Shown here: positions 16,614 through 25,113 of the stretch, in pieces
Position numbering within the stretch: position 1 is the first letter of the stretch
Layout: every line of letters begins with the position of its first letter
Source: an uncultured Bacilli bacterium
GTDB taxonomy: Bacteria; Bacillota_I; Bacilli_A; RF39; UBA660
DNA length: 40,073 bases
Direction: 5' to 3'
Assembly (NCBI GenBank): GCA_910584655.1
Contig: CAJUBJ010000009.1
Coordinates: 1-40,073, forward strand
Translations under genes and position numbers: made by a program
The notes under the pieces: model-generated
What the model saw: only the letters and a program-made list of their open reading frames with translations
Databases searched by the model: none
Told to the model about the DNA's origin: nothing

Positions 16614-18366
16614 CTTTCAATTCCTCCTCACTTAATTGTGATAATGCAATTTCTTTATACACTTCACAGCTTTTTAATAACTCATTGTGTGTTCCCATGC
16701 CAACAATCTTACCTTTATCTAAAACAATAATTTTATTAGCATTCATAATTGTACCAATTCTTTGAGCAACAATAACGTTTGTTGCATTCTTTGTATATTT
16801 TTTTAATTCACGTCTTAAAACAGCATCAGTCTTATAATCTAAAGCTGAAAATGAATCATCAAAAATATAAATTTCTGGATCCCTTGCTATCGCTCTAGCA
16901 ATACTTAGTCTTTGTTTCTGTCCACCAGATACATTTGTCCCACCACGAGCGATATGTGCCTCATATGCACCATCCATTTTTTCAACAAAATCAGTACCTT
17001 GTGCAACTTTAATAGCTTCTTTTATTTTATCAGCTGTTGGTTCTTCACGACCATTATCTCCATAAGCCACATTCTCACTTACTGTTCCTGTAAACATAAC
17101 AGCCTTTTGAGGAACATAACCTATCTTATTATTTAAACAATCTAATTTATATTCTTTAACATTAACTCCATCAACAAATACTTCTCCTTTAGTTGCATCA
17201 TAAAATCTTGGAATTAAATTAATTAAACTAGATTTTCCACTACCTGTAGATCCAATAAATGCTATTGTTTCTCCTTGTTCTGCTTTAAACGAAATATCCT
17301 CTAATAAATATTCATCAGCATCTGGATATTTAAAGCATACATTTTTAAACTCAATAGTTCCTTTTTCTTCCGTCTCACCATTAAATGTTCCATCAATAAC
17401 ACTTATATTTTCGTCTAAAATTTCGTTAATTCTTCGTGCAGATATCTGAGCTCTAGGAACCATCATAAATATCATCGCTAACATTAAGAAAGACATAATA
17501 ACTTGCATTCCATAACTAGAAAATACTATCATATTACTAAATAAAGTAATTTTATCAACCATTCCAGCATTTAAAATTAATATCGTTCCAATTATATAAA
17601 TACCTAATGTTAAACCATTCATAACTATATTCATTATAGGCATCATTGCTGCAAATGCTTTTTGATTAAATAACTGTTGATTTGTTAAAGATGTATTAAC
17701 TTTTTCAAATCTTTCTTGTTGATAATTTTCAGCATTAAATGCTCTTATTACTCTTATTCCAGTTAAATTCTCTCTAGTAACACCATTTATTTTATCTATT
17801 AATTTTTGAACTTTCTCAAATCTTGGTAATACAATTACAAGAATAATAATTACAGTAGTTAAAAGTACCACTACACAAGCACCAGTTAAAATACTCCATT
17901 CAAATCCTTTATTAAGTATTTTAAGTACAGCCCAAACAGCCATTATAGGAGCTTTAACCATCATTTGTAATCCCATACCAATAATCATATCAACTTGTGT
18001 TACATCATTAGTTGTTCTTGTTATCAAACTACTAGTTGAAAACTTCTTAATCTCTTCTGTTCCAAATTCTTGAATCTTTCTAAATATTTTCGTTCTTATT
18101 GTTGTCGCAAAACTTGACGCAATATTAGCAGCCAAATAGCAAACCACAACTGAAGATATTAAACTACCCAAAGCACATCCAAGCATCAATGCTCCTTGTG
18201 TAATAATATCCTTCATCAAACTTCCTTCAGTTTGCACCAGTCTTGTTATTTCACTCATATAATCTGGCATAGTTAATTCAAGCCAAACTTGAATTATAAT
18301 TAATACAAGCGCAAATAAAATACCAATTATTTCTTTTTTTCTTAAATTTTTAAATAACTTTCCCAT
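16606..18366 (-). CDS. ABC exporter subunit with degenerate ATPase site
   Basis: A 586-residue ABC half-transporter, six helices then a nucleotide-binding domain with Walker A GSTGSGKSS, canonical signature VSGGQKQRLS and Walker B IYIFDDSFSALD. The residue after Walker B is Asp instead of the catalytic Glu, so the composite site that uses this Walker B is degenerate, while its intact signature completes the active site with the partner's Glu. This is the arrangement of asymmetric heterodimeric multidrug exporters. It lies 2 nt after the regulator and is repressed with it, by inference. The substrate is unknown. Confidence 0.93.
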   Translation of the reverse strand: MGKLFKNLRKKEIIGILFALVLIIIQVWLELTMPDYMSEITRLVQTEGSLMKDIITQGALMLGCALGSLISSVVVCYLAANIASSFATTIRTKIFRKIQEFGTEEIKKFSTSSLITRTTNDVTQVDMIIGMGLQMMVKAPIMAVWAVLKILNKGFEWSILTGACVVVLLTTVIIILVIVLPRFEKVQKLIDKINGVTRENLTGIRVIRAFNAENYQQERFEKVNTSLTNQQLFNQKAFAAMMPIMNIVMNGLTLGIYIIGTILILNAGMVDKITLFSNMIVFSSYGMQVIMSFLMLAMIFMMVPRAQISARRINEILDENISVIDGTFNGETEEKGTIEFKNVCFKYPDADEYLLEDISFKAEQGETIAFIGSTGSGKSSLINLIPRFYDATKGEVFVDGVNVKEYKLDCLNNKIGYVPQKAVMFTGTVSENVAYGDNGREEPTADKIKEAIKVAQGTDFVEKMDGAYEAHIARGGTNVSGGQKQRLSIARAIARDPEIYIFDDSFSALDYKTDAVLRRELKKYTKNATNVIVAQRIGTIMNANKIIVLDKGKIVGMGTHNELLKSCEVYKEIALSQLSEEELKDA

Positions 18367-18368
18367 TT

Positions 18369-18800
18369 TTATATCCTTTCTATATTTTTCTTTATTTTAT
18401 TTAAAATGTGACTAAATTTTACAAATTCTTCTTCTGATATATCTGACACTAAAATTTCATCTATTTTCTCTTTATCTTCTCTTAATACCTTTGCTGCTTT
18501 TTTAGACTTATCAGTTAATTCAATTATCTTCATTCTTGAGTCTTCCGTCGAATCAACTCTAACTATTAACCCATTTCTCTCCATTGTATTCAAGACTGCT
18601 GACATTGTAGATTTATTACACGATATAAACCTTTCTATATCTCTTTGACAAATTTGCATTTTACTATCATACAAAAACATAATTATTCTACTATGCACTG
18701 GCGTAACATCAAGACCTAACTCTTTATATCTAGCAGATAATTTTTTAAATATTCCAATATTAACTTCATTCAATTCTAACATAATAGAAGAATTTTGCAC
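18369..18800 (-). CDS. MarR-family transcriptional repressor
   Basis: A 143-residue winged-helix regulator: N-terminal dimerisation helix, the helix-turn-helix CQRDIERFISCNKSTMSAVLNTM with the typical MarR spacing, the wing with RVDSTEDSRMKIIELT, and a C-terminal dimerisation helix. It is the first gene of the operon with the two exporter genes and probably represses it, responding to exporter substrates. I chose the GTG at 18800 because GAGG lies 8 nt upstream; an earlier in-frame GTG (18809) is too close to it and the ATG at 18782 is too far. Confidence 0.9.
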   Translation of the reverse strand: MQNSSIMLELNEVNIGIFKKLSARYKELGLDVTPVHSRIIMFLYDSKMQICQRDIERFISCNKSTMSAVLNTMERNGLIVRVDSTEDSRMKIIELTDKSKKAAKVLREDKEKIDEILVSDISEEEFVKFSHILNKIKKNIERI

Positions 18801-18816
18801 TCTACTCACCTCGTTA

Positions 18817-18830
18817 GTTCGTTACCGAAC
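18817..18830. promoter_or_regulatory. Probable MarR operator
   Basis: A perfect inverted repeat GTTCG-TTAC-CGAAC lies just downstream of the -10 box, over the expected transcription start and before the Shine-Dalgarno site. Binding there would block transcription of the exporter operon. Assignment to the adjacent MarR protein is inference. Confidence 0.7.
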
Positions 18831-18836
18831 CATATC

Positions 18837-18865
18837 ATTATAACCCCTATCTAAATCATATTCAA
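18837..18865 (-). promoter_or_regulatory. Promoter of the marR-ABC operon
   Basis: On the minus strand TTGAAT (18860-18865), 17 bp, then TATAAT (18837-18842). This near-consensus promoter is followed directly by the palindromic operator. Confidence 0.8.
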
Positions 18866-18871
18866 GAAAAA

Positions 18872-18903
18872 AGAGATTATCTTAATTTTTTTTAATAATC
18901 TCT
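18872..18903 (-). terminator. Terminator of the S66 peptidase gene
   Basis: AGAGATTAT (18872-18880) pairs with ATAATCTCT (18895-18903), followed by a T-run on the minus strand. It overlaps the stop codon. Confidence 0.8.
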
Positions 18904-19873
18904 AATCAATATATTCTAAACTACACTCTTGATTACAACTAATAACTCTAGCTTTCATACCATTTATCATTGTAAAAGAAGGCTTAACATGACCAACATC
19001 AAACTTATAAATAATTGGAATATCTAGTAAAGCTTTCTTTATTAACTCTTCATAACCTACATCAACAAAATTATTTTGAATACATACTTTACCAATAAGA
19101 ATTGCCTTAGCATATTTAAACCATCCTGCATATTTAAATTGTAATAAAGTATTATATAATTCAATACTACTCATACTAAATACATCAAAATACCAAATAA
19201 ATCCCTCTTCTTTATACTTCTCTATAAATTCATTTGTCTTATCAAACTTAGTACCGATTAAATCTTTTAATACATCTATACAGCCACCTATTAAAATCCC
19301 CTCTTGCCTAACATCACCATTAATATTTACCCATTCATTATCTTTACTTAAATCATCACTAAAAGATTCCCTCTCACACTTATCATATTTATATTGTTTA
19401 GTTAAATTACCTTTTAAAATTTTCAAATAAGTACTATAAGATTCATGTAAAGGACTTTCATCTAATCCTGTCATATTACAAGGACTATAAATAGTAGCTA
19501 CATCATATACAGTTGTTAAAATATAAAGCAGACTTGTAGGATCACTACTTCCAGCAAACCATTTAGGATTATTAGCAAGTATTGAAAAATCCACCTTATC
19601 AAGCATATCAAACAGAAAATCTCCACCACGAGCTACTGCCACCATTTTTACTTTTTCATCTAAAAATAATTCTTCCAATTCCCTAGCTCTAGTAACATCA
19701 TCACTACTAACTAAGCCATCAGTCCTTACATTACAAGTTTCAACCACTTCAAATCCATTATCTTTTAAATTATTTAAAGTTTTCATAAATTTATCTATTT
19801 TTTTTGATACACCACAACTACAAGCAGTAATTCCTATTGTATCGCCATTCTCTAAATATTCTGGAATTATCAT
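18902..19873 (-). CDS. S66-family peptidase (LD-carboxypeptidase/MccF-like)
   Basis: A 323-residue cytoplasmic serine peptidase-like protein. VARGGDF precedes the nucleophile motif AGSSDPTSLL (Ser about residue 110), and GHVKPSFT near the C-terminus supplies the family His (about 295). S66 members cleave muropeptide L,D bonds in peptidoglycan recycling or detoxify microcin C-type acyl-adenylates. In the segment where I expect the catalytic Glu (IWYFDVFSMSS) an Asp is present, so activity could be altered; this is based on memory of relatives. The family is clear, the exact substrate is not. Single gene with a terminator. Confidence 0.85.
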   Translation of the reverse strand: MIIPEYLENGDTIGITACSCGVSKKIDKFMKTLNNLKDNGFEVVETCNVRTDGLVSSDDVTRARELEELFLDEKVKMVAVARGGDFLFDMLDKVDFSILANNPKWFAGSSDPTSLLYILTTVYDVATIYSPCNMTGLDESPLHESYSTYLKILKGNLTKQYKYDKCERESFSDDLSKDNEWVNINGDVRQEGILIGGCIDVLKDLIGTKFDKTNEFIEKYKEEGFIWYFDVFSMSSIELYNTLLQFKYAGWFKYAKAILIGKVCIQNNFVDVGYEELIKKALLDIPIIYKFDVGHVKPSFTMINGMKARVISCNQECSLEYID

Positions 19874-19906
19874 AATGTCACCTCTATAAGCAATATTATA
19901 TCAAAA

Positions 19907-19932
19907 TAAAAAGAATAGTAAAAACCATTCTT
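19907..19932 (-). terminator. Terminator of the nucleotidase-like gene
   Basis: On the minus strand AAGAAT (19932-19927) pairs with ATTCTT (19916-19911), followed by T residues. Confidence 0.6.
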
Positions 19933-20493
19933 CTAAGCATACATTTCTTGAACTTTATTATATACTTCTTCCCATGAATTAACTCTTTTTAAATGTTTAC
20001 TTTCTGGAGTAAATATTGTACCAAATTGTAACGTCTCAATCCCTCTATTTTTTACTGCCTTACAATTTTTAGTATTATCATCAATAAACAAATCAATATC
20101 CTGTAATATACACTCTCTTGCTTTATCTTTAACATTAACTATTAATTTGTCAAAAGGAATTTTATTTACTTTCAGATAATCATAACTCAATTCATAAGGA
20201 TTTTTATATTCAATATTATTTCTTGCAGTAATAAAAATAATCTTATGTCCCTGACTTTTTAATTTACTTAAAACCTCAATTACCCCTTCTTTTAAAGGAA
20301 CAACTTTAGCCATAGCAGTATAATTATCTAAAACAAACGTATTAAAATCTGGTAAAATATTCCTTAACATATCATAAGAAGGATTCTTTTTTAAAATTTT
20401 ATCAAAACTCATTCCATACTTTAAATTAATAATAGGCAATAAAGTTTCATAAGTATTAGTAATTGTATCATCAATATCTATTCCTATGTTCAT
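19933..20493 (-). CDS. HAD-superfamily 5'-nucleotidase-like protein
   Basis: A 186-residue HAD protein: motif I GIDIDDTIT (D6, D8), motif II ITARN, and LFIDDNTKNC near the end. The order and the DIDDTIT form match the NT5C-type/YqfW-like nucleotidases, which act on nucleoside monophosphates. The start is an ATG with AGGGTGA upstream; the reading frame runs further upstream to 20541 with no supporting signal there. It follows the small membrane protein at 20545 and its hairpin. Confidence 0.75.
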   Translation of the reverse strand: MNIGIDIDDTITNTYETLLPIINLKYGMSFDKILKKNPSYDMLRNILPDFNTFVLDNYTAMAKVVPLKEGVIEVLSKLKSQGHKIIFITARNNIEYKNPYELSYDYLKVNKIPFDKLIVNVKDKARECILQDIDLFIDDNTKNCKAVKNRGIETLQFGTIFTPESKHLKRVNSWEEVYNKVQEMYA

Positions 20494-20532
20494 GTATATC
20501 ACCCTATCATAAATTATAACCTTAAATTTTAA

Positions 20533-20556
20533 AAAGTACAATATTTATTGTACTTT
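20533..20556 (-). terminator. Terminator between the membrane gene and the nucleotidase-like gene
   Basis: AAAGTACAAT (20533-20542) pairs perfectly with ATTGTACTTT (20547-20556); a T-run follows on the minus strand. Confidence 0.8.
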
Positions 20557-20886
20557 ATATATATCATTTTCATCATCTGTATTTAAATCATCATTATCTT
20601 CTTTAATTTCAATATTTTTAGGTATTCCAATTCCTTTTTCTGTAAATAAATTAATTGAATAAAATAGTAATATCAATAAATTAAAGATTAATATAACAAA
20701 ATATAATACCTTAAAAACAAATAATCTTATTAAAACAATAAAACATAATAAACTAAATATAAATCCCAATAAAGATTTTAATTTACTAGGTCTTTGATAA
20801 ATTCTTACATAACTTTTCTTAGTATTCGAAGATTTTTCATAACTATCTAAGAATTTATCTATAATATTTCTTTCTTTATTATTCAT
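20545..20886 (-). CDS. Small membrane protein
   Basis: A 113-residue protein. A basic N-terminal half (residues 1-35) is followed by two transmembrane helices (about 36-55 and 59-78) and an acidic Asp/Glu/Asn-rich C-terminal tail. Cytoplasmic ends are likely, given the charges. No family recognised. GTGGTGA precedes the start. Sits between other membrane-protein genes; no operon link can be shown beyond close spacing. Confidence 0.6.
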   Translation of the reverse strand: MNNKERNIIDKFLDSYEKSSNTKKSYVRIYQRPSKLKSLLGFIFSLLCFIVLIRLFVFKVLYFVILIFNLLILLFYSINLFTEKGIGIPKNIEIKEDNDDLNTDDENDIYKVQ

Positions 20887-20937
20887 AATATCACCACTAA
20901 TAATAATATAATACTACATACCAAAAGAATAAACAAA

Positions 20938-21405
20938 CTACTTTTTATTATAATTTTTATTAAAATATCTTATTAATCCAGCATTAAGTAAACATTGTAT
21001 AATTATTGTAACTCCAAATAATAAAGCTCCTATTATTTCATTATATATTAAACATATAACTACCATAAACATCATAACATAAAACATAACAATTAAAGTT
21101 ATTACATCAGCTTTACCTTCTATAATAAGATTTTTATTATCCTCATATATTTCATTATTTTTATAAAGAAATATAATTGACATCATAAACAAAACAAATC
21201 CTACTACAAATAAACTACATCCAATCAATTTCATTCTATTAATAACTATTAAATCAAATTGAGCATTAGAAAAGAACAGAGAAACAAAAGAAGTTTTACC
21301 AATCGTTGACCCAAATATTAACAATAAGCCAACCAAATAAATAACTAATCCTATTACAAATAATAATATTGTAAAGGTTTTAATTTTTCTTTGTTTTCTG
21401 TTCAT
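20938..21405 (-). CDS. Four-helix membrane protein
   Basis: A 155-residue integral membrane protein with hydrophobic helices at about residues 10-32, 57-82, 102-122 and 124-144, and basic ends (NRKQRKIK at the start, NKNYNKK at the end). No conserved motif recognised. It starts 26 nt after the large DUF3592-type gene and has a GGAAG ribosome binding site, so the two are probably co-transcribed. Confidence 0.6.
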   Translation of the reverse strand: MNRKQRKIKTFTILLFVIGLVIYLVGLLLIFGSTIGKTSFVSLFFSNAQFDLIVINRMKLIGCSLFVVGFVLFMMSIIFLYKNNEIYEDNKNLIIEGKADVITLIVMFYVMMFMVVICLIYNEIIGALLFGVTIIIQCLLNAGLIRYFNKNYNKK

Positions 21406-21431
21406 TTTTATCTTCCAATCACTATAAGATT

Positions 21432-23075
21432 TTAATATTCTTTATGTTCCACAACCTCTTTAAATTTGTCATCAATAGCATGCATCTTGCTTTGAAGTAA
21501 ATTTGCAACTTGCTCTAAATCTATATTTTTCATATTCGTTAAAATACATTTTATTTCATCACTTGATACAACTAATTTTACAACACGTCCTGCACTATTA
21601 ACTGTTCTTACTATACTTTTTATTGTCTTTAAATTTAACTCTTTAGACTCTTTACCAGGTTCTTCATAAATTAATGATGAACCAGAAATATAATAGTAAT
21701 TTGGAAGAACTCTTTTTTGTTCAATTTTCTTTTCAGGCTCTTTTTCTTCTTGTACTTCTTGAATTACCTCTTTTAAAACATTCTTTATAACTTTTTTTAT
21801 TTCTTCGTCTTCAATTGAAGCATCGCCGTTTTTTAAAGAATCCTTAACTTTTTCAACCATATCTTCTTCTATATCGTCTTCTTTTGTTTCAAGTGCATTT
21901 TCTTTATTATCCTTTAATGAATTTCCTTTATCTTTCGAATCATCTTTACTAACACTTTCTTTACTTCCATCTTTTTTTACTTTTTCAGAAGGTAACTCTG
22001 GCAAAGATTCTTTCTTTTCAACTACTTTTTCTTCTTCTTTTGTTTCTGTTTTTATAGATGAATCATTTATTTCTTCCTTTGATTCCTTCGAATCATCTTT
22101 TGCATTTTTACTTTCCTTAACTTCTTCTTTATTCGAATCATTAGTATCTTTAACTTCTACTTCTTCAATATTACTATCAGTTACGTCAATTTCATCTTTT
22201 TCAGATTCTTCTACTTCAGGCTCTTCTTTTTCAGATTCTTCTATTTTAACAATATCCTCTTTAATAGTTTCTTCCTTTGCCTTTGGTAAATCATCTTCAA
22301 CTGTACCACTTTCTAATTCTTTAGCAAGTGTAGAAGGAACAGAAGCTAAAGATGATATTGTTGCTTTAGGAACAGAAGCACTTGATAAAGATTTTTCTTC
22401 ATTATCTAAATCTTTTTCTTCACTCCTAATTATTTTAATTTCAGGAACTAATTGAAGATCTGACACAGAAGATAATGTAGTACTTTCTTCATTTTCTAAA
22501 GCAGCTGATTCTTCATTCCAAGATGGTGCTTCTAAATCTTTTTTTATTGATTTTACTTGCATCTCAACTTCTTCTTCAGGAGTTTTTACATATTCTTGAA
22601 CAACTTCATCATTTGTAACAATTTTTAACTGTTGAGTATTTCCAACCACTCCAACAACAGAAGTCTTAAAGTCTTCACTAACATCATCTGTCTTTTTAAA
22701 CAATTCAAAAAGTCCCATAATACATAAAACCAAACCTACTAATGGACAAATAAAAATTAATTTAGACGTTTTAAAAGTAGTTACAGAAGTATTATTTTTC
22801 TCATGATAATATATATTAACAGTATCTCCTTCACTAACTTCCTTATTATAATAAAAATTATATCTATATGGGACACCATCAACTTCATATTCAACAGTTA
22901 CATCATTTTTACCAGAACCATCTGCATCTTCCTTTACATTTTTAACCAGAGCTTCCGTTTCTACCAAATCACTCTCACTACTCACAATATATATACATAT
23001 TACTAAAGATAAAAGAAGTAATATTCCTATAACTAAAAATAAAACACTTCTTATATTAGTTTCTTTACTAGACAT
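21432..23075 (-). CDS. Membrane-anchored DUF3592-type protein with long acidic linker
   Basis: A 547-residue protein in three parts. (1) Two transmembrane helices (about 10-33 and 107-127) flank an external beta-rich segment (VTVEYEVDGVPYRYNFYY, GDTVNIYYHEK) of DUF3592 type. (2) About 330 residues of Glu/Lys/Ser/Asp-rich low complexity, with repeated KESK, SKEE and EEP patterns, are predicted to be disordered or charged single helix. (3) A compact C-terminal domain (about 465-547: YYYISGSSLIYEEPG ... VKLVVSSDEIKCIL) looks like a pleckstrin-type beta fold. With both helices used, the linker and the C-terminal domain lie in the cytoplasm. Function unknown. Confidence 0.7.
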   Translation of the reverse strand: MSSKETNIRSVLFLVIGILLLLSLVICIYIVSSESDLVETEALVKNVKEDADGSGKNDVTVEYEVDGVPYRYNFYYNKEVSEGDTVNIYYHEKNNTSVTTFKTSKLIFICPLVGLVLCIMGLFELFKKTDDVSEDFKTSVVGVVGNTQQLKIVTNDEVVQEYVKTPEEEVEMQVKSIKKDLEAPSWNEESAALENEESTTLSSVSDLQLVPEIKIIRSEEKDLDNEEKSLSSASVPKATISSLASVPSTLAKELESGTVEDDLPKAKEETIKEDIVKIEESEKEEPEVEESEKDEIDVTDSNIEEVEVKDTNDSNKEEVKESKNAKDDSKESKEEINDSSIKTETKEEEKVVEKKESLPELPSEKVKKDGSKESVSKDDSKDKGNSLKDNKENALETKEDDIEEDMVEKVKDSLKNGDASIEDEEIKKVIKNVLKEVIQEVQEEKEPEKKIEQKRVLPNYYYISGSSLIYEEPGKESKELNLKTIKSIVRTVNSAGRVVKLVVSSDEIKCILTNMKNIDLEQVANLLQSKMHAIDDKFKEVVEHKEY

Positions 23076-23124
23076 ATCTAAACACTCCTCTATATTCTGC
23101 TTAAATTATAACATAACTTAAATC

Positions 23125-23146
23125 AAAAAAGTATACAATTATATAC
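23125..23146 (-). terminator. Weak terminator of the gene at 23160
   Basis: GTATA (23131-23135) pairs with TATAC (23142-23146), with six T after it on the minus strand. The stem is only 5 bp. Confidence 0.4.
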
Positions 23147-23159
23147 AAAAAGAAATTAT

Positions 23160-23717
23160 TTATAAATTTATATTTTTATATTCAATATGTTTATCATAAT
23201 ACATTTTATTATAATAAATCTTATTATCAATATATAAATCCCTAAATTCACTATCATAAACATACTCTTCATATGTTCTTTTCATCTTCTTTTCATCAAA
23301 AACTCTCTTACCATCCATAACTTTGTAACAATCAGTATAATAAATCATAAATTCTTCTAAAGACATATAACCATCATTTTGAACATCTTGATAACAAAAA
23401 TTATCAATCAATTCCTTAAAATTACTATAAATATCCACACCTTTACAAGGCTTAATTGGAATAATAAGTCCTATTCCTCCAAAAGTATATCCAAAACATT
23501 TATTCTTCTTAGACATATTATCAAATATTTTTTGATTTTCTTCCGATAAAGTACTTAAAGTAATCCAAGATTCTTCATTATCATAATTATTACACATAAT
23601 AGTAAATATATTTTTACTCCATAACAATTTGCAAGCTTCCCTATTTTCTGGAATTATATATTTTTCTATATTGTTCATAACTTCCATCATATCAACTTTA
23701 CCATAGCCATATCTCAT
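23160..23717 (-). CDS. Hypothetical protein
   Basis: A 185-residue soluble protein with an acidic and aromatic-rich composition and five Cys spread over the first 130 residues. Its last third is Tyr/Lys/Asp-rich (KIYYNKMYYDK). No family or catalytic motif recognised. An alternative start is the Met at about residue 10. Isolated between terminators, with no clear partner. Confidence 0.55.
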   Translation of the reverse strand: MRYGYGKVDMMEVMNNIEKYIIPENREACKLLWSKNIFTIMCNNYDNEESWITLSTLSEENQKIFDNMSKKNKCFGYTFGGIGLIIPIKPCKGVDIYSNFKELIDNFCYQDVQNDGYMSLEEFMIYYTDCYKVMDGKRVFDEKKMKRTYEEYVYDSEFRDLYIDNKIYYNKMYYDKHIEYKNINL

Positions 23718-23763
23718 AACATCAACTCTAATCTATATCAATAATATCATAATTAATAAATAA

Positions 23764-23791
23764 TAAAAAAGAGTTCCCATATAGAAACTCT
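23764..23791 (-). terminator. Terminator of the aspartyl-tRNA synthetase operon
   Basis: AGAGTT (23770-23775) pairs with AACTCT (23786-23791); a T-run follows on the minus strand. It lies just after the stop of the second synthetase. Confidence 0.75.
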
Positions 23792-23799
23792 CTAATATT

Positions 23800-25113
23800 C
23801 TAAGGAGTTAATCTACTTGGTCCTCTAAATAAGAACATTGTCTCTTTTAAAGTGCTAGTTCCAAGTAATAACATTGTCATTCTATCTATTCCTAAAGCAA
23901 ATCCGCCATGAGGAGGACATCCATATTTAAAGAAATCTAAATAGAATTTAACATCTTCTCCTAAACCCTTTTCTTTAGCTTGCTTACACAAAATATCATA
24001 TCTATGTTCTCTTTGAGCACCAGTTGTTATTTCAGTCCCTTTCCAAATTAAGTCATAACCTTGCGGAACATCATTATCTCTCATATGATAAAAGGCTCTT
24101 TTTGTTTTAGCAAAATCTGTCACAAATATAAACTCATGACCAAACTCCTCAAAAGCATAACGTGCTGCTAACTTTTCAGCTTCAGCATTCATATCCCCAA
24201 TATCTTCTTTAGGAATTTCGTATCCATACCTTTTATTCAATTCATTATATAAATCTTGTAACTTTATTCTTGGAAATGGTTTAGTTGGAACAATAACATC
24301 CTGATTAAATTTACTTTTTATATCTTCACCATATTCATTCTTTACTTTAGTTAAACCTGCAATAAGTAAATCTTCTTCTAAATCCATCACATCTTCATAT
24401 GAATCAATATAACTAAACTCTAAATCAAATGAAGTAAACTCTGTAGCATGACGATTAGTATTAGAATTTTCTGCTCTAAAAGCTGGTGCAACTTCAAACA
24501 CTCTTTCAAATCCAGCTGCCATAGCCATTTGTTTATAAAACTGTGGACTCTGTGCCAAATAAGCCTTATCTTTAAAATATTTTACTTCAAATACTTCACT
24601 ACCTGATTCGGAAGCAGCCCCTATTAACTTAGGAGTATGTATCTCAGTAAATTTATTTTTATATAAAAATTCTCTCATCGCCTCAACAAAGCAACTTTGA
24701 ACTTTATACATTAATTGATTCTTTTCATTACGTAAATCTAAGAATCTATAATCCATTCTAGTATCTAAATTAGCTCCATTTAAATCACGATAATTAAGTG
24801 GTAAATCTTCCTTTGGTTCACTAGTTATTTCTATACTAGTAGGTATTACTTCTAATCCACCTAATTTAACTTTTTCATTTTCTATAATTTTACCAGTTAC
24901 TTTAACTGTACTATCAACTTTTAAATCGCTAACAACTTTATTTAATTCTTCTAGACTACCATCTTTTTCTAATGTTACTTGTACACTTCCAAATCTATCT
25001 TTTAATATAAGAAACTGTACATATTGCAAATCCCTAACTTTCTCAACAAAACCTTCAAGTACTATTTCTTGATTATAGTAATTATGAAGTTCATTAAAAC
25101 TAATTTTCTTCAT
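23800..25113 (-). CDS. aspS2: Archaeal-type aspartyl-tRNA synthetase (AspRS2)
   Basis: A 437-residue class II synthetase without the GAD insertion. An OB-fold anticodon domain (residues 1-100) is followed by the catalytic core with DYRFLDLRN, IGAASESGSEVFEVKYF, LAQSPQFYKQMAMAAGFERVFE, motif 2 FRAENSNTNRHATEF and motif 3 GGFALGIDRMTMLLLG. This is the archaeal/eukaryal AspRS type. In bacteria with two AspRSs such enzymes are usually non-discriminating and load Asp on tRNA-Asn for amidation; whether that is true here is inference. Overlaps the end of the bacterial-type gene by 14 nt. Confidence 0.9.
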   Translation of the reverse strand: MKKISFNELHNYYNQEIVLEGFVEKVRDLQYVQFLILKDRFGSVQVTLEKDGSLEELNKVVSDLKVDSTVKVTGKIIENEKVKLGGLEVIPTSIEITSEPKEDLPLNYRDLNGANLDTRMDYRFLDLRNEKNQLMYKVQSCFVEAMREFLYKNKFTEIHTPKLIGAASESGSEVFEVKYFKDKAYLAQSPQFYKQMAMAAGFERVFEVAPAFRAENSNTNRHATEFTSFDLEFSYIDSYEDVMDLEEDLLIAGLTKVKNEYGEDIKSKFNQDVIVPTKPFPRIKLQDLYNELNKRYGYEIPKEDIGDMNAEAEKLAARYAFEEFGHEFIFVTDFAKTKRAFYHMRDNDVPQGYDLIWKGTEITTGAQREHRYDILCKQAKEKGLGEDVKFYLDFFKYGCPPHGGFALGIDRMTMLLLGTSTLKETMFLFRGPSRLTP

